Numbered from the stretch's first letter, positions 1 to 5,782 are shown. The stretch is 8,811 nt of DNA from JAFDZV01 sp966128725 (GCA_966128725.1 CBHYLN010000183.1:1-8811), one strand, 5' to 3'. The notes: a model not told the origin generated them from the sequence alone. A program made the numbers and translations.

Positions 1-1
1 C

Positions 2-157
2 GAGTCTCAGCCGTACTGGGCCGCCCGGGCGGATCGGCTGGCGCGTTCGCTTGCGTTTGATGCGGCCAGGGCTGCATACGACATTGCCATCGGCCTGGAG
101 CGCGACCCTGCCGTGCGGCGATTTCTACAGAAACGTCGCGAAGCCCTGCCCGCGTAG
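2..157 (+). CDS. C-terminal end of an ECF sigma factor with TPR-like tail (ECF42/COG4941 type), 5' partial
   Basis: Only the last 51 residues are in the window; the reading frame enters from the left edge and stops at TAG 155-157. The segment is helical, with an A-A-R-A-D-R-L-A-R-S-L run, then the pattern AARAAYDIAIGLERDPAVRRFL and a basic tail. This matches the closing helices of the C-terminal TPR-like domain of ECF42-type sigma factors (COG4941, DUF6596), which commonly read like 'RadlLrRlGR..eAraAYdrAiaLe.d.aerrfLerr'. The family recruits core RNA polymerase to alternative promoters, and the tail is thought to control activity in place of a classical anti-sigma factor. Family members often sit beside a YCII/DGPF-type gene; that partner would lie upstream, outside the window. 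The sigma2 and sigma4 regions are not visible, so the call rests on the tail alone. Another TPR protein is possible. Confidence 0.68.
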   Translation, partial: ESQPYWAARADRLARSLAFDAARAAYDIAIGLERDPAVRRFLQKRREALPA

Positions 158-178
158 GCCCAGTCTGTGTAGGCCCAG
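154..178. repeat. 10-bp tandem direct repeat across the sigma gene stop codon
   Basis: GTAGGCCCAG occurs at 154-163 and again at 169-178, a 15-base period. The first copy contains the TAG stop of the upstream gene. It looks like a small tandem duplication at the gene end; no function is evident. Confidence 0.5.
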
Positions 179-391
179 CCCGCGAGGCTTTTCCTGACAA
201 TTTCGTCTGGGCAGTATCCCGGTGCCGGCGGCATTGTGGCACGCGCTCGGGGCGGTGCGTCGATCGGCCCTGATCGTGCGTTGCGTGTTGGACAGGGATT
301 GCTCGCGCGCGATCGGCTTCCAGACCGGTGATACACTACATGGCGCGGGCGCTGTGCCGGCGCATCGATGATATACAAGGACAACAACCCC
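158..391. other. Intergenic region between the sigma factor end and the DUF1330 gene
   Basis: This stretch of about 230 bases has no credible gene. Long reverse-strand frames cross it, but they run antisense through the flanking genes. It contains the end of the GTAGGCCCAG repeat, a short inverted repeat (CGATC/GATCG, about 270-285), a possible -10-like TACACT at 332-337 without a convincing -35, and a 14-base word (353-366) that recurs in the leader of the alpha-mannosidase-like gene. A promoter for the downstream gene is likely here, but I cannot fix its position. Confidence 0.5.
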
Positions 392-829
392 ATGTCGCAG
401 AGTAACAACGAAACGTACGTTGCGCCCACCGATGCAGCGGTGATGGCGTTCATGAAGCGTGGCATAACCGGCCCGGTGGTGATGCTGAATCTGATTCGCT
501 TTCGTGCCGTTGCGGACTATTCCGCCGCTCCGCATCTTGCGCCCGCCGAACCAATCAGTGGGGAGGCAGCGTATCGCCGATATATCGACCACACGCTGCC
601 CATCCTTCGCTCAACCGGCGGTGATATCAGCTTCCTGGGCACCGGCGGCGGTCTGTTGATCGGGCCGGCCAACGAGCGGTGGGACCTGGTGATGCTGGTG
701 CGGCAGACAAGTGTGTTATCGTTCCTGGCCTTTGCATCACATGCGGAATATCTTGCCGGGCTTCCCCATCGCGAGGCCGCGGTGGAGGATTCCCGTCTGC
801 TCCCGATCGTGGAATCGGAGATCGGTTAG
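392..829 (+). CDS. DUF1330 family protein
   Basis: This is a 145-residue soluble protein. The core pattern GPVVMLNLIRFR (about residues 28-38), then ADYS, ISGEAAYRRYIDHTLP (about 56-70), GGDISFLGTGG, LLIGPANERWDLVMLVRQ (about 89-105) and a closing HREAAVEDSRLLPIVE match the DUF1330 family. Those proteins have a dimeric alpha/beta-barrel (ferredoxin-like) fold. The biochemical role is unknown; some dimeric alpha/beta-barrel proteins are small-molecule monooxygenases or YCII-like enzymes. I chose ATG 392 because AAGG at 377-380 precedes it. An in-frame ATG at 368 would add eight poorly conserved residues and has no visible ribosome binding site. The gene is the first of the small-gene row downstream of the sigma factor gene. 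Confidence 0.82.
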   Translation: MSQSNNETYVAPTDAAVMAFMKRGITGPVVMLNLIRFRAVADYSAAPHLAPAEPISGEAAYRRYIDHTLPILRSTGGDISFLGTGGGLLIGPANERWDLVMLVRQTSVLSFLAFASHAEYLAGLPHREAAVEDSRLLPIVESEIG

Positions 830-867
830 CCCTCAATTCATTTCAAACAATCCGTGGCTGGAACACG

Positions 868-1074
868 ATGAAATCAGATTACTGGAACGTGACCGACGAT
901 CAGGTGATCGAGAAGACAGGCAAGAATCTGGCGCATTGGATGGATGTGCTGACGCGCTTCGACGCGCGTGCGAAGAAATCCAACGACGTGGTGGCGCATC
1001 TGCAGAACGACCACGGCGTGCCGCGTTATTGGGCACGAACCCTGACAACCCGGTTCCTGCGTGAGGGCGAGTAA
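868..1074 (+). CDS. DUF4287 family protein
   Basis: This 68-residue acidic/basic helical protein reads VTDDQVIEKTGKNLAHWMDVL, then a variable RFDARAKKSNDVVAHLQ and NDHGVPRYWARTLTTRF. The order 'TGK...W...L', a central charged helix with 'H/N-d-v-v-a-h-L', and 'HGV..yWA..lT..f' matches the small DUF4287 family, found alone or fused to other domains. Its function is unknown. The start at ATG 868 lies 38 bases after the DUF1330 stop with no clear ribosome binding site. The open frame extends upstream through the DUF1330 gene, but that part is out of frame with the conserved product and was discarded. Co-transcription with the DUF1330 gene is plausible from spacing, not proven. Confidence 0.75.
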   Translation: MKSDYWNVTDDQVIEKTGKNLAHWMDVLTRFDARAKKSNDVVAHLQNDHGVPRYWARTLTTRFLREGE

Positions 1075-1094
1075 CGTGACGCAAAGGCCCGCAC

Positions 1095-1110
1095 AGCGCG
1101 CAGGCGCGCT
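1095..1110. repeat. Small hairpin upstream of the Nudix gene
   Basis: AGCGCG (1095-1100) and CGCGCT (1105-1110) form a perfect 6-bp stem with a CAGG loop, between the DUF4287 stop and the Nudix start. No T-run follows, so it is not a typical intrinsic terminator. In GC-rich DNA a stem this short may be chance. Confidence 0.35.
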
Positions 1111-1120
1111 ATCCGATGTC

Positions 1121-1125
1121 CGGAG
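1121..1125 (+). promoter_or_regulatory. Ribosome binding site deciding the Nudix start
   Basis: CGGAG lies six bases before ATG 1132 and only three before the adjacent ATG 1129. The spacing favours the second ATG as the start. Confidence 0.5.
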
Positions 1126-1131
1126 AACATG

Positions 1132-1686
1132 ATGCGCCAACAGATCCGCGAGGAATTGCTGGCCATAACGCCGATGGACGCATGCGAGTGCGAACACATC
1201 GCCGATGCGCTTGCCTGGATCGATTCCGGTGCCGAGCTATGCCGCCTTGCCAAGCCGGCCACGCCGCCGAAACATCTGGTATCCTATGTGGCCGTGGTGG
1301 ATGGCGATCACATTCTGCTGGTGGATCACCGTAACGCCATGTTGTGGCTGCCGGTTGGCGGGCACGTGGAGCCGGGCGAACATCCGCGCCTGACCGCCGT
1401 GCGCGAGCTGCACGAGGAGCTGGCGGTAACGCCGGCGCACGAGCTGGCCGCGCCGTTGATGGTGACCTGTACAACCACCGTAGGCCACACTGCCGGCCAC
1501 GTCGACGTTTCGTTCTGGTACGTGGCGCACGTGCCTCGCCGTCAGGCGTTGCGCTTCAACAACGACGAGTTCAACGATGCGCGCTGGTTTGCGTTCGCCG
1601 ATGTGCCGCAGGGGCGAACCGATCCACACATGGCGCGGTTCCTTGCAAAGCTGGCATCGAGCACTGTGGCAGTCGGGGGGCTGTAG
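1132..1686 (+). CDS. Nudix hydrolase
   Basis: This 184-residue cytoplasmic protein carries a Nudix box at about residues 77-99: G77, E83, R91-E92, E95-E96, with A98 where the consensus G-x5-E-x7-REUxEExGU has its last glycine. The box follows LWLPVGGHVEPGE, the usual strand-loop entry, and VSYVAVVDGDHILLVDH (about 50-66) is the preceding beta-strand pair. Nudix enzymes hydrolyse nucleoside diphosphates linked to another moiety, using Mg2+ held by the REUxEE glutamates; the substrate cannot be read from this sequence. About 48 N-terminal residues precede the fold (helical, with Cys18, Cys20 and Cys37), as in a subgroup of longer Nudix proteins. Two adjacent ATGs (1129, 1132) are possible; spacing to GGAG favours 1132. 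Confidence 0.9.
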   Translation: MRQQIREELLAITPMDACECEHIADALAWIDSGAELCRLAKPATPPKHLVSYVAVVDGDHILLVDHRNAMLWLPVGGHVEPGEHPRLTAVRELHEELAVTPAHELAAPLMVTCTTTVGHTAGHVDVSFWYVAHVPRRQALRFNNDEFNDARWFAFADVPQGRTDPHMARFLAKLASSTVAVGGL

Positions 1687-1733
1687 CGGATTCCCGCGCA
1701 CGGCATCGAAACACATCCAATCCCAACAGACAT

Positions 1734-1955
1734 ATGGCAAAACAGAGCACGGGCCGCGCAACCTCGCCGTTCCCAAGTGGCGTGGCGAAACCCGCGCAGC
1801 GCGCGCTTGCCTCGGTTGGCATCACACGCCTGGAGCATTGCACGCGTTTTACCGAGCAGCAGCTTGCCGAACTGCACGGCATGGGGCCCAGGGCGCTGGG
1901 TGCGTTACGCGATGCGCTGGCGGCGATCGGCAAATCATTCGCCGCGCCGAAGTGA
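1734..1955 (+). CDS. Small helix-hairpin-helix (RNA polymerase alpha C-terminal-like) DNA-binding protein
   Basis: This is a 73-residue basic protein. After a short Ser/Thr/Pro-rich lead (residues 1-18) it reads PAQRALASVGITRLEHCTRF (about 20-39), TEQQLAELHGMGPRALGALRDALAAIG (about 40-66) and a short tail. 'LASVGITRLEHC...LAELHGMGPRALGALRDAL' is the pattern of the alpha-CTD/helix-hairpin-helix fold, with HGMGPRAL as the hairpin. It therefore probably binds DNA through the phosphate backbone, but nothing shows a specific target. Similar stand-alone proteins are usually annotated as DNA-binding protein or RNA polymerase alpha subunit C-terminal-like. The start is ATG 1734, 47 bases after the Nudix stop, without a clear ribosome binding site. 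The open frame extends upstream inside the Nudix gene, but that part is only a shadow. Confidence 0.78.
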   Translation: MAKQSTGRATSPFPSGVAKPAQRALASVGITRLEHCTRFTEQQLAELHGMGPRALGALRDALAAIGKSFAAPK

Positions 1956-2001
1956 GCATGACGCGGGCTGCTGGCCGCGCGCATGTACACGATACTTCCT
2001 T

Positions 2002-2017
2002 CTCGATCCGCTATACA
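2002..2017 (+). promoter_or_regulatory. Possible promoter element: CTCGATCCGC plus TATACA
   Basis: CTCGATCCGC (2002-2011) is followed directly by TATACA (2012-2017), four bases before the ATG of the DUF1272 gene. The same 10-mer precedes GATACA at 3057-3073 upstream of the DUF4260 gene. If TATACA is a -10 box, the transcript would be leaderless or nearly so. No -35 is convincing. Confidence 0.3.
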
Positions 2018-2021
2018 ACCC

Positions 2022-2333
2022 ATGCTTGAACTTCGCCCAACCTGCGAACACTGCAACAAGGCGCTGCCGCCGGACTCGTTGGAGGCACGCATCTGTACCT
2101 ACGAGTGCACCTTCTGCGCCGATTGCGTGGAACATGTGCTCGGCAACAACATCTGCCCCAACTGCGGTGGTGGATTTGTTCCGCGTCCGATTCGGCCGGC
2201 CAGGAATTGGAAGGGGGATAACTACCTGGGCAAGGACCCCGCAAGCACCACGGTAAAACACCGCCCGGTTGACCCCGAAGCATACGCCGCCCTTGTTGCG
2301 GCCATCGGGCCATTGCCGCCCGCGCAGCGGTGA
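2022..2333 (+). CDS. DUF1272 cysteine-rich (zinc-ribbon-like) protein
   Basis: This 103-residue protein opens with MLELRPTCEHC and ALPPDSLEARICTYECTFC, the signature of DUF1272. Eight cysteines sit at residues 8, 11, 25, 29, 32, 35, 45 and 48 as CxxC, CxxxC, CxxC and CxxC, with histidines at 10 and 38 nearby. This suggests two structural zinc sites in a small cross-braced ribbon. The C-terminal half (about 50-103) has the family's R-P-I-R-P-A patch, then a loosely conserved NWKGDNYLGKDPAST segment and an Ala/Pro-rich tail. The family's function is unknown; nucleic-acid or protein binding is inferred only from the ribbon. ATG 2022 was chosen because the domain begins exactly there; the upstream ATG at 1983 adds 13 unrelated residues. 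Confidence 0.85.
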   Translation: MLELRPTCEHCNKALPPDSLEARICTYECTFCADCVEHVLGNNICPNCGGGFVPRPIRPARNWKGDNYLGKDPASTTVKHRPVDPEAYAALVAAIGPLPPAQR

Positions 2334-2411
2334 CGATGGCACGGGCATCCACGGTATTGTTCATACGCCACCACACCCGGCAGCGTTCCAGGAGTTGGCG
2401 ATCACCCTGAC

Positions 2412-2418
2412 GGAGAGG
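2412..2418 (+). promoter_or_regulatory. Strong ribosome binding site of the RibD_C gene
   Basis: GGAGAGG lies seven bases before ATG 2426. It is one of the few canonical sites in the window and fixes this start. Confidence 0.7.
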
Positions 2419-2425
2419 AAGCGAC

Positions 2426-2995
2426 ATGAGAACGGTTATCTACGCGCACATGGTGTCGGCCGATGGATTTATCGAGGCCGACCCAGGCCAGACCAACGGT
2501 GAAAACTGGGCCGTGGCCGACGAGGGGTTGCAGCAGCATTTCATCGAGCTGGAGAAACGCGTCGACGCCCATCTGTACGGCCGGGCCGTGTACCAGCAGC
2601 TTGCGGCCAGTTGGCCGGCGTTCGCCGAGGATGCGACGCTTCCTGACTCGATGCGCGAATACGCCCGGATGTGGGTGGCCAAACCCAAGTACGTGTTTTC
2701 CTCCACCCTGGAGCAGGCCGGCCCCAACACAACTGTTGTGCGCGACGATGCGGCCCGTCTGATCGCCGAGCTCAAGTCCCTTCCCGGCAATGATCTTACC
2801 CTGTACGGCGGTCGCCTGGCCGCCAGCCTGATCGGTCACGGCCTGATCGACGAATACCGTCTGTACGTGAACCCCGTTGTGCTGGGCCGTGGAACGCCCA
2901 TGTTCCCCGGGCTTGCGAGCATGTTGCGTCTTCGTCTGCTGGCGACCGAATCCTTCCAGTGCGGCGTGGTGCTGTTACGATACGCGGCCGGATAG
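2426..2995 (+). CDS. Dihydrofolate reductase family / RibD C-terminal domain protein
   Basis: This 189-residue cytoplasmic protein is a single RibD_C domain. It starts with RTVIYAHMVSADGFIE (the 'S-lDGfia' strand and loop), has HLYGRAVYQ at about 49-57 (family 'llGRrtye'), PKYVFSSTLE at about 87-96, and closes with LYGGRLAASLIGHGLIDEYRLYVNPVVLGRGTPMF (about 126-160), where GG binds the cofactor phosphates and LIDEYRLYVNPVVLGRG is the most conserved stretch. The fold is that of NAD(P)H-dependent reductases such as RibD and DHFR. Stand-alone single-domain members are common in soil bacteria, and their substrates are generally unknown. There is no deaminase domain, so it is not a full riboflavin enzyme. 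The neighbours include no riboflavin or folate genes. Confidence 0.88.
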   Translation: MRTVIYAHMVSADGFIEADPGQTNGENWAVADEGLQQHFIELEKRVDAHLYGRAVYQQLAASWPAFAEDATLPDSMREYARMWVAKPKYVFSSTLEQAGPNTTVVRDDAARLIAELKSLPGNDLTLYGGRLAASLIGHGLIDEYRLYVNPVVLGRGTPMFPGLASMLRLRLLATESFQCGVVLLRYAAG

Positions 2996-3056
2996 CCGCC
3001 CCCCAGGCCCGGGCATCTCGTTGGGGCAGCTCCGTTCGTGGGCCTCAGGGGCCGCG

Positions 3057-3073
3057 CTCGATCCGCGGATACA
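3057..3073 (+). promoter_or_regulatory. Possible promoter element shared with the DUF1272 gene
   Basis: CTCGATCCGC (3057-3066) is followed one base later by GATACA (3068-3073), 17 bases before the chosen DUF4260 start. The arrangement parallels 2002-2017. It is a short match, so confidence is low. Confidence 0.3.
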
Positions 3074-3090
3074 CACAATACCAGACAGCA

Positions 3091-3489
3091 ATGCCAATTA
3101 CTGATGGCTCGGCAACCGGCGGTGTACGCCTTATGCTGCGAATGGAAGGCCTTGCGGTGCTTGTTGCCGCCGTGCTTGCCTACAATGCTCACGGGCTGGG
3201 CTGGGGGATCTTCGCGATCTTCTTCCTTGCGCCCGATCTCTTCATGCTGGGATATCTGGCCGGCTCGCGTGTGGGCGCAATCGCATACAATGCCGCGCAC
3301 TCGTACGTGGGGGCGCTTGCGCTTACATGCGTCGGGCTGTTCGCCGGCCACCCGGTTGCTCTTGGCGCGGGGTTGATCTGGTGCGCTCACATCGGGTTCG
3401 ATCGCCTTCTGGGGTACGGCCTGAAGTACGCGGGCGGATTCGGCTTCACACATCTGGGCCGTATCGGTCGCGAGCGCCCCCGCACGTGA
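3091..3489 (+). CDS. DUF4260 family membrane protein
   Basis: This is a hydrophobic protein of 132 residues. Membrane segments are visible at about residues 20-34, 37-56, 70-87 and 88-101. Family-like motifs are FFLAPDLFMLGYL (about 44-56), AYNAAHSYVGALAL (about 65-78) and CAHIGFDRLLGYGLKY (about 98-113), which match DUF4260, a small integral membrane family of unknown function. The tail after residue 113 is basic and probably cytoplasmic. ATG 3091 and ATG 3133 (residue 15) are both possible starts: the first 14 residues are polar and poorly conserved, and neither start has a good ribosome binding site. A longer open frame beginning at 2959 lies inside the upstream gene and was not used. Confidence 0.82.
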   Translation: MPITDGSATGGVRLMLRMEGLAVLVAAVLAYNAHGLGWGIFAIFFLAPDLFMLGYLAGSRVGAIAYNAAHSYVGALALTCVGLFAGHPVALGAGLIWCAHIGFDRLLGYGLKYAGGFGFTHLGRIGRERPRT

Positions 3490-3580
3490 TTGCGCCAATG
3501 CGCCCGGACCCGTACGTTTGTGCCTGCCTGCCGCTGCGTGCAATCAATGCCCCCGGCCGGCCCCGTCAACGGACGTAATC

Positions 3581-3588
3581 AGGAGAGG
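3581..3588 (+). promoter_or_regulatory. Strong ribosome binding site of the YiaA-like gene
   Basis: AGGAGAGG ends eight bases before ATG 3597. It is the best Shine-Dalgarno sequence in the window and fixes the start. Confidence 0.75.
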
Positions 3589-3596
3589 AAATCATT

Positions 3597-4022
3597 ATGA
3601 CTCAACAGATTCAGCGCCCAACAAGCGCGTTCATCGGTGCTTCGTGGGTTGCATTGCTCGCCGGGGTCAGCTCGTACTTCATTGGCCTTTGGAATGCCGA
3701 GATGGCGCTCAACGAGAAGGGGTACTACTTCACCATCCTGATGTACGGGATGTTCTCGTCGGTCTCACTTCAAAAGTCCGTGCGCGACAAGCTTGAGAAC
3801 ATCCCTGTCACGGCCATCTACTTCGGCCTGTGCTGGTTCTCGCTTGGTCTGGCAATCCTGCTGCTGGTGATCGGCCTGTGGAATGCAACGCTGACGCCCA
3901 GCGAGAAGGGGTTCTACGCCATGTCGTATCTGCTCAGCATGTTTGCCGCGGTTGCCGTGCAGAAGAATGTTCGTGATACGGCCGGCTCGCACGACAGCCA
4001 TCCGATTCCGGAGACGCCGTAG
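3597..4022 (+). CDS. yiaA: YiaA/YiaB two-helix domain inner membrane protein
   Basis: This 141-residue protein has four predicted membrane helices (about 12-31, 43-58, 72-94 and 106-122). It is built from two copies of the same unit: GLWNAEMALNEKGYYF ... SLQKSVRD (30-64) and GLWNATLTPSEKGFYA ... AVQKNVRD (93-127), 63 residues apart. The 'GLWNA...l...EKGfY......F..v..QK.vRD' signature is that of the YiaA/B two-helix domain, duplicated as in enterobacterial YiaA. The biological role is not established. The last 14 residues are polar. The gene is separated from the DUF4260 gene by 107 bases and has its own strong ribosome binding site. Confidence 0.88.
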   Translation: MTQQIQRPTSAFIGASWVALLAGVSSYFIGLWNAEMALNEKGYYFTILMYGMFSSVSLQKSVRDKLENIPVTAIYFGLCWFSLGLAILLLVIGLWNATLTPSEKGFYAMSYLLSMFAAVAVQKNVRDTAGSHDSHPIPETP

Positions 4023-4065
4023 GCCGTGCTTGCCGCGCAGCGTGCAACACCTGCTCAGTGCGGAT

Positions 4066-4071
4066 ATAACG
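4066..4071 (+). promoter_or_regulatory. Possible -10 element upstream of the oxidoreductase gene
   Basis: TATAAC at 4066-4071 follows GCGGA and lies 15 bases before ATG 4087. There is no good -35 at standard spacing. It is a candidate only. Confidence 0.28.
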
Positions 4072-4086
4072 GTTGGCAATAACACA

Positions 4087-4848
4087 ATGGACCCGCATGC
4101 TATCATGGAAACACAAACCCGTTCGGTAGTGATGCTTGGCGCCTCGGGCGCCGTGGGCGGCATTGTGGCCCGCAGGCTGGCCACGATGCCATGGGTCCGG
4201 CGGCTGACGCTGTTGAACCGCAGGCCGCTTGAGGGGATTTCCGGCGCGCCGGTGGCGCAGCATGTGGTTGATGTGACTAACCCGGACGCGTACTCTGGCC
4301 TGCTTCCGGGCCATGATTGCGCTGTCTGCTGCCTTGGAGTTGGCCAACCGTCGAAGATGAGCCGCGAGGAGTTCCGGCGCGTGGACCACGACGCCGTGCT
4401 CGGCTTTGCAAAAGCGTGCGCCGCCGCAGGCGTGCGACATTTCGAGCTGCTTGGGTCGGTGGGGGCCCAATCCGGTTCGCGTTCGTACTACCTGAAAACC
4501 AAGGGCGAGCTGCAGGATGCCATCGTTGCATTGGGCTTCGATCGCGTCAGCTTCTTTCAACCTTCGATGATCCTTACGCCAACCAATCGCTACGGGTTCT
4601 CGCAGGCCCTTGTGCTTGCACTGTGGCCGATACTTACGCCGCTGTTGGCTGGCACGTTTCGCAAATATCGTGGCATCCGTGTGGAAGCGCTTGGCCGCGC
4701 GATCGCCGATAATCTAGCCACGAACGGGCATGGCGTTGAGATTCTGCAGTGGGATCAGATGATGAAGGGGCGGGAAGCGGCTGCCGCCAACGAACACAAC
4801 GATACGCCCGGAGCCGCCCAACGACCGATGACTGGAGAGAAGGGATGA
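4087..4848 (+). CDS. NAD(P)-binding Rossmann-fold oxidoreductase, atypical SDR (HTATIP2/TIP30-like)
   Basis: This 253-residue protein begins with SVVMLGASGAVGGIVARRLA (about 13-32), a dinucleotide-binding GxxGxxG loop at 18-24. LTLLNRRPL (40-48) supplies the basic residues expected for NADP preference. Next are VDVTNPDAY and HDCAVCCLG (77-84), then HFELLGSVGAQSGSRSYYLKTKGELQ (118-143). Ser124, Tyr135 and Lys139 occupy the positions of the SDR Ser-Tyr-xxx-Lys set, and 'GSVGA....YLKTKGELE'-like spacing resembles HTATIP2/TIP30-type atypical SDRs. FFQPSMIL and FRKYRGIRVEALGRAI continue that pattern. The substrate is unknown. ATG 4087 and ATG 4105 (residue 7) are both possible; neither has a strong ribosome binding site. 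The TGA stop overlaps the next gene's ATG (ATGA), indicating translational coupling. Confidence 0.85.
   Translation: MDPHAIMETQTRSVVMLGASGAVGGIVARRLATMPWVRRLTLLNRRPLEGISGAPVAQHVVDVTNPDAYSGLLPGHDCAVCCLGVGQPSKMSREEFRRVDHDAVLGFAKACAAAGVRHFELLGSVGAQSGSRSYYLKTKGELQDAIVALGFDRVSFFQPSMILTPTNRYGFSQALVLALWPILTPLLAGTFRKYRGIRVEALGRAIADNLATNGHGVEILQWDQMMKGREAAAANEHNDTPGAAQRPMTGEKG
4834..4843 (+). promoter_or_regulatory. Ribosome binding site of the OsmC-like gene
   Basis: GGAGAGAAGG lies inside the 3' end of the oxidoreductase gene, just before the overlapping ATG 4845. It supports translational coupling and this start rather than the in-frame ATG at 4860. Confidence 0.65.
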
Positions 4849-5291
4849 ACGCACAAAAGATGACCTTTCATGTTGAAGCCCTGCGGCGCGATGCCCACGG
4901 AAGCCTGGCGCATTGCAAGGACGCGGAGATCGCGTTGGATACCGACATGGCCGGCAATCCAGGCGCGTTTAATCCGGCCGAGCTGCTGCTGGCCGCGCTG
5001 GCCGCATGTATGATAAAGGGGATCGAACGCGTTATCCCGCTGCTGCATTTCGAGCTGAGCGGCGTTCGTGTGCGCATCGATGCCGTGCGGCAGAACGTGC
5101 CGCCGCGTATCGAACAGATCCGCTACGAGATTCTCGTGGACACCACCGAGCCCGACCACCGGCTGGAGCTGTTGCACGACAACGTGCGCAAGTTCGGGAC
5201 GGTCTTCAACACCATCTCGCCCGGCACGGACCTTGCCGGCGTACTTCAACGCGACGATCGCGGCACGGGCACCGCGGCGCCCGCCAGTTGA
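4845..5291 (+). CDS. OsmC family protein lacking the second peroxidatic-pair cysteine
   Basis: This 148-residue cytoplasmic protein has the OsmC core: GAFNPAELLLAALAACMIKGIE (about 40-61), with the family's N-P-x-E-L-L-L-A-A-L-A-A-C motif and Cys55, then a beta strand GVRVRIDAV, and NVRKFGTVFNTIS (113-125). Canonical OsmC/Ohr members use a second cysteine near 'yC.v..tl' to reduce organic hydroperoxides. Here that place is Gly118 (FGTVFNT). A 'kfGT.yNT' version occurs in a subgroup of OsmC-like proteins as I know the family, so peroxidase activity should not be assumed. Cys24 is the only other cysteine. The start overlaps the upstream oxidoreductase stop, and the next gene begins nine bases after this stop, suggesting a three-gene unit. 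Confidence 0.86.
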   Translation: MNAQKMTFHVEALRRDAHGSLAHCKDAEIALDTDMAGNPGAFNPAELLLAALAACMIKGIERVIPLLHFELSGVRVRIDAVRQNVPPRIEQIRYEILVDTTEPDHRLELLHDNVRKFGTVFNTISPGTDLAGVLQRDDRGTGTAAPAS

Positions 5292-5300
5292 TGACGCCAC

Positions 5301-5777
5301 ATGGAACCAGAGACTCCGCTGTCGGATAGTATCGCGGCGCTTCTTGGCGAACATACCCGGGCCGATGTGCTACGCATGCATGCCGTGCTGTTGAACTCCG
5401 TTGCTGGCATCGACGTACAAGGCCTGCCGCAGGTGCAGCCCGGCAAGCTTGTGCGTATCGATGTGGACCATCGTCACCACTTCACCATCAACCTTGTATG
5501 GACACCGGCAGGCCAGGCAGTGATTCGAGTGTTTGCCGATCCACATGTGTTCCGCGTGCGTTTTCCGGAAACCCCGTTCAGTGCGTATTTGAACGGCCGG
5601 GAAGCATTGGACATGGTGTTGAACGGGGAGGATAGTGTCGCGGGCCTTTTGATCTGCAGCGCCACGAGCTACAACTCCTACGCCATTCCGCGCACCGCGA
5701 TTGCCGCGATACTGAACCCGCCACAAATCACCGAAACGACCTCCTCACCAAAACGCCCCTGGTGGAAGCCGTGGTGA
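5301..5777 (+). CDS. Hypothetical protein, faint SseB N-terminal-like resemblance
   Basis: I do not recognise this 158-residue protein with confidence. It has an N-terminal helical region (about 1-33), a strand-rich centre (VRIDVDHRHHFTINLVW, AVIRVFADPHVF), a segment YLNGREALDMVLNGEDSVAGLLICSATSYNSYAIPRTAIAAIL (about 96-138), and a Pro/Trp-rich end. 'lnGreaLdmvl...aGLlicsats..sy.I.r..i..iL' recalls the SseB N-terminal domain loosely; this is inference from pattern only. There is no signal peptide or membrane helix. The start at ATG 5301 lies nine bases after the OsmC-like stop, without a clear ribosome binding site, so it is probably co-translated. Base composition and codon use look like those of its neighbours. 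Confidence 0.7.
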   Translation: MEPETPLSDSIAALLGEHTRADVLRMHAVLLNSVAGIDVQGLPQVQPGKLVRIDVDHRHHFTINLVWTPAGQAVIRVFADPHVFRVRFPETPFSAYLNGREALDMVLNGEDSVAGLLICSATSYNSYAIPRTAIAAILNPPQITETTSSPKRPWWKPW

Positions 5778-5782
5778 CGCCA

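Noticed and set aside
7..592. Two long reverse-strand frames over the left end
   Set aside because: They run antisense through the sigma factor tail and the DUF1330 gene and show low-complexity Arg/Ala/Pro sequence typical of shadows in GC-rich DNA.
3001..3026. CCCCA/TGGGG inverted repeat after the RibD_C gene as a terminator
   Set aside because: Only 5 bp with a 16-base loop and no T-run; expected by chance in this GC-rich sequence.
2836..3543. 235-residue reverse-strand frame
   Set aside because: It lies antisense to the DUF4260 gene, whose product has a clear family match; composition is shadow-like.
3943..4086. Upstream extension of the oxidoreductase frame
   Set aside because: It would overlap the YiaA-like gene by about 80 bases, and the Rossmann loop is already near the N-terminus from ATG 4087.
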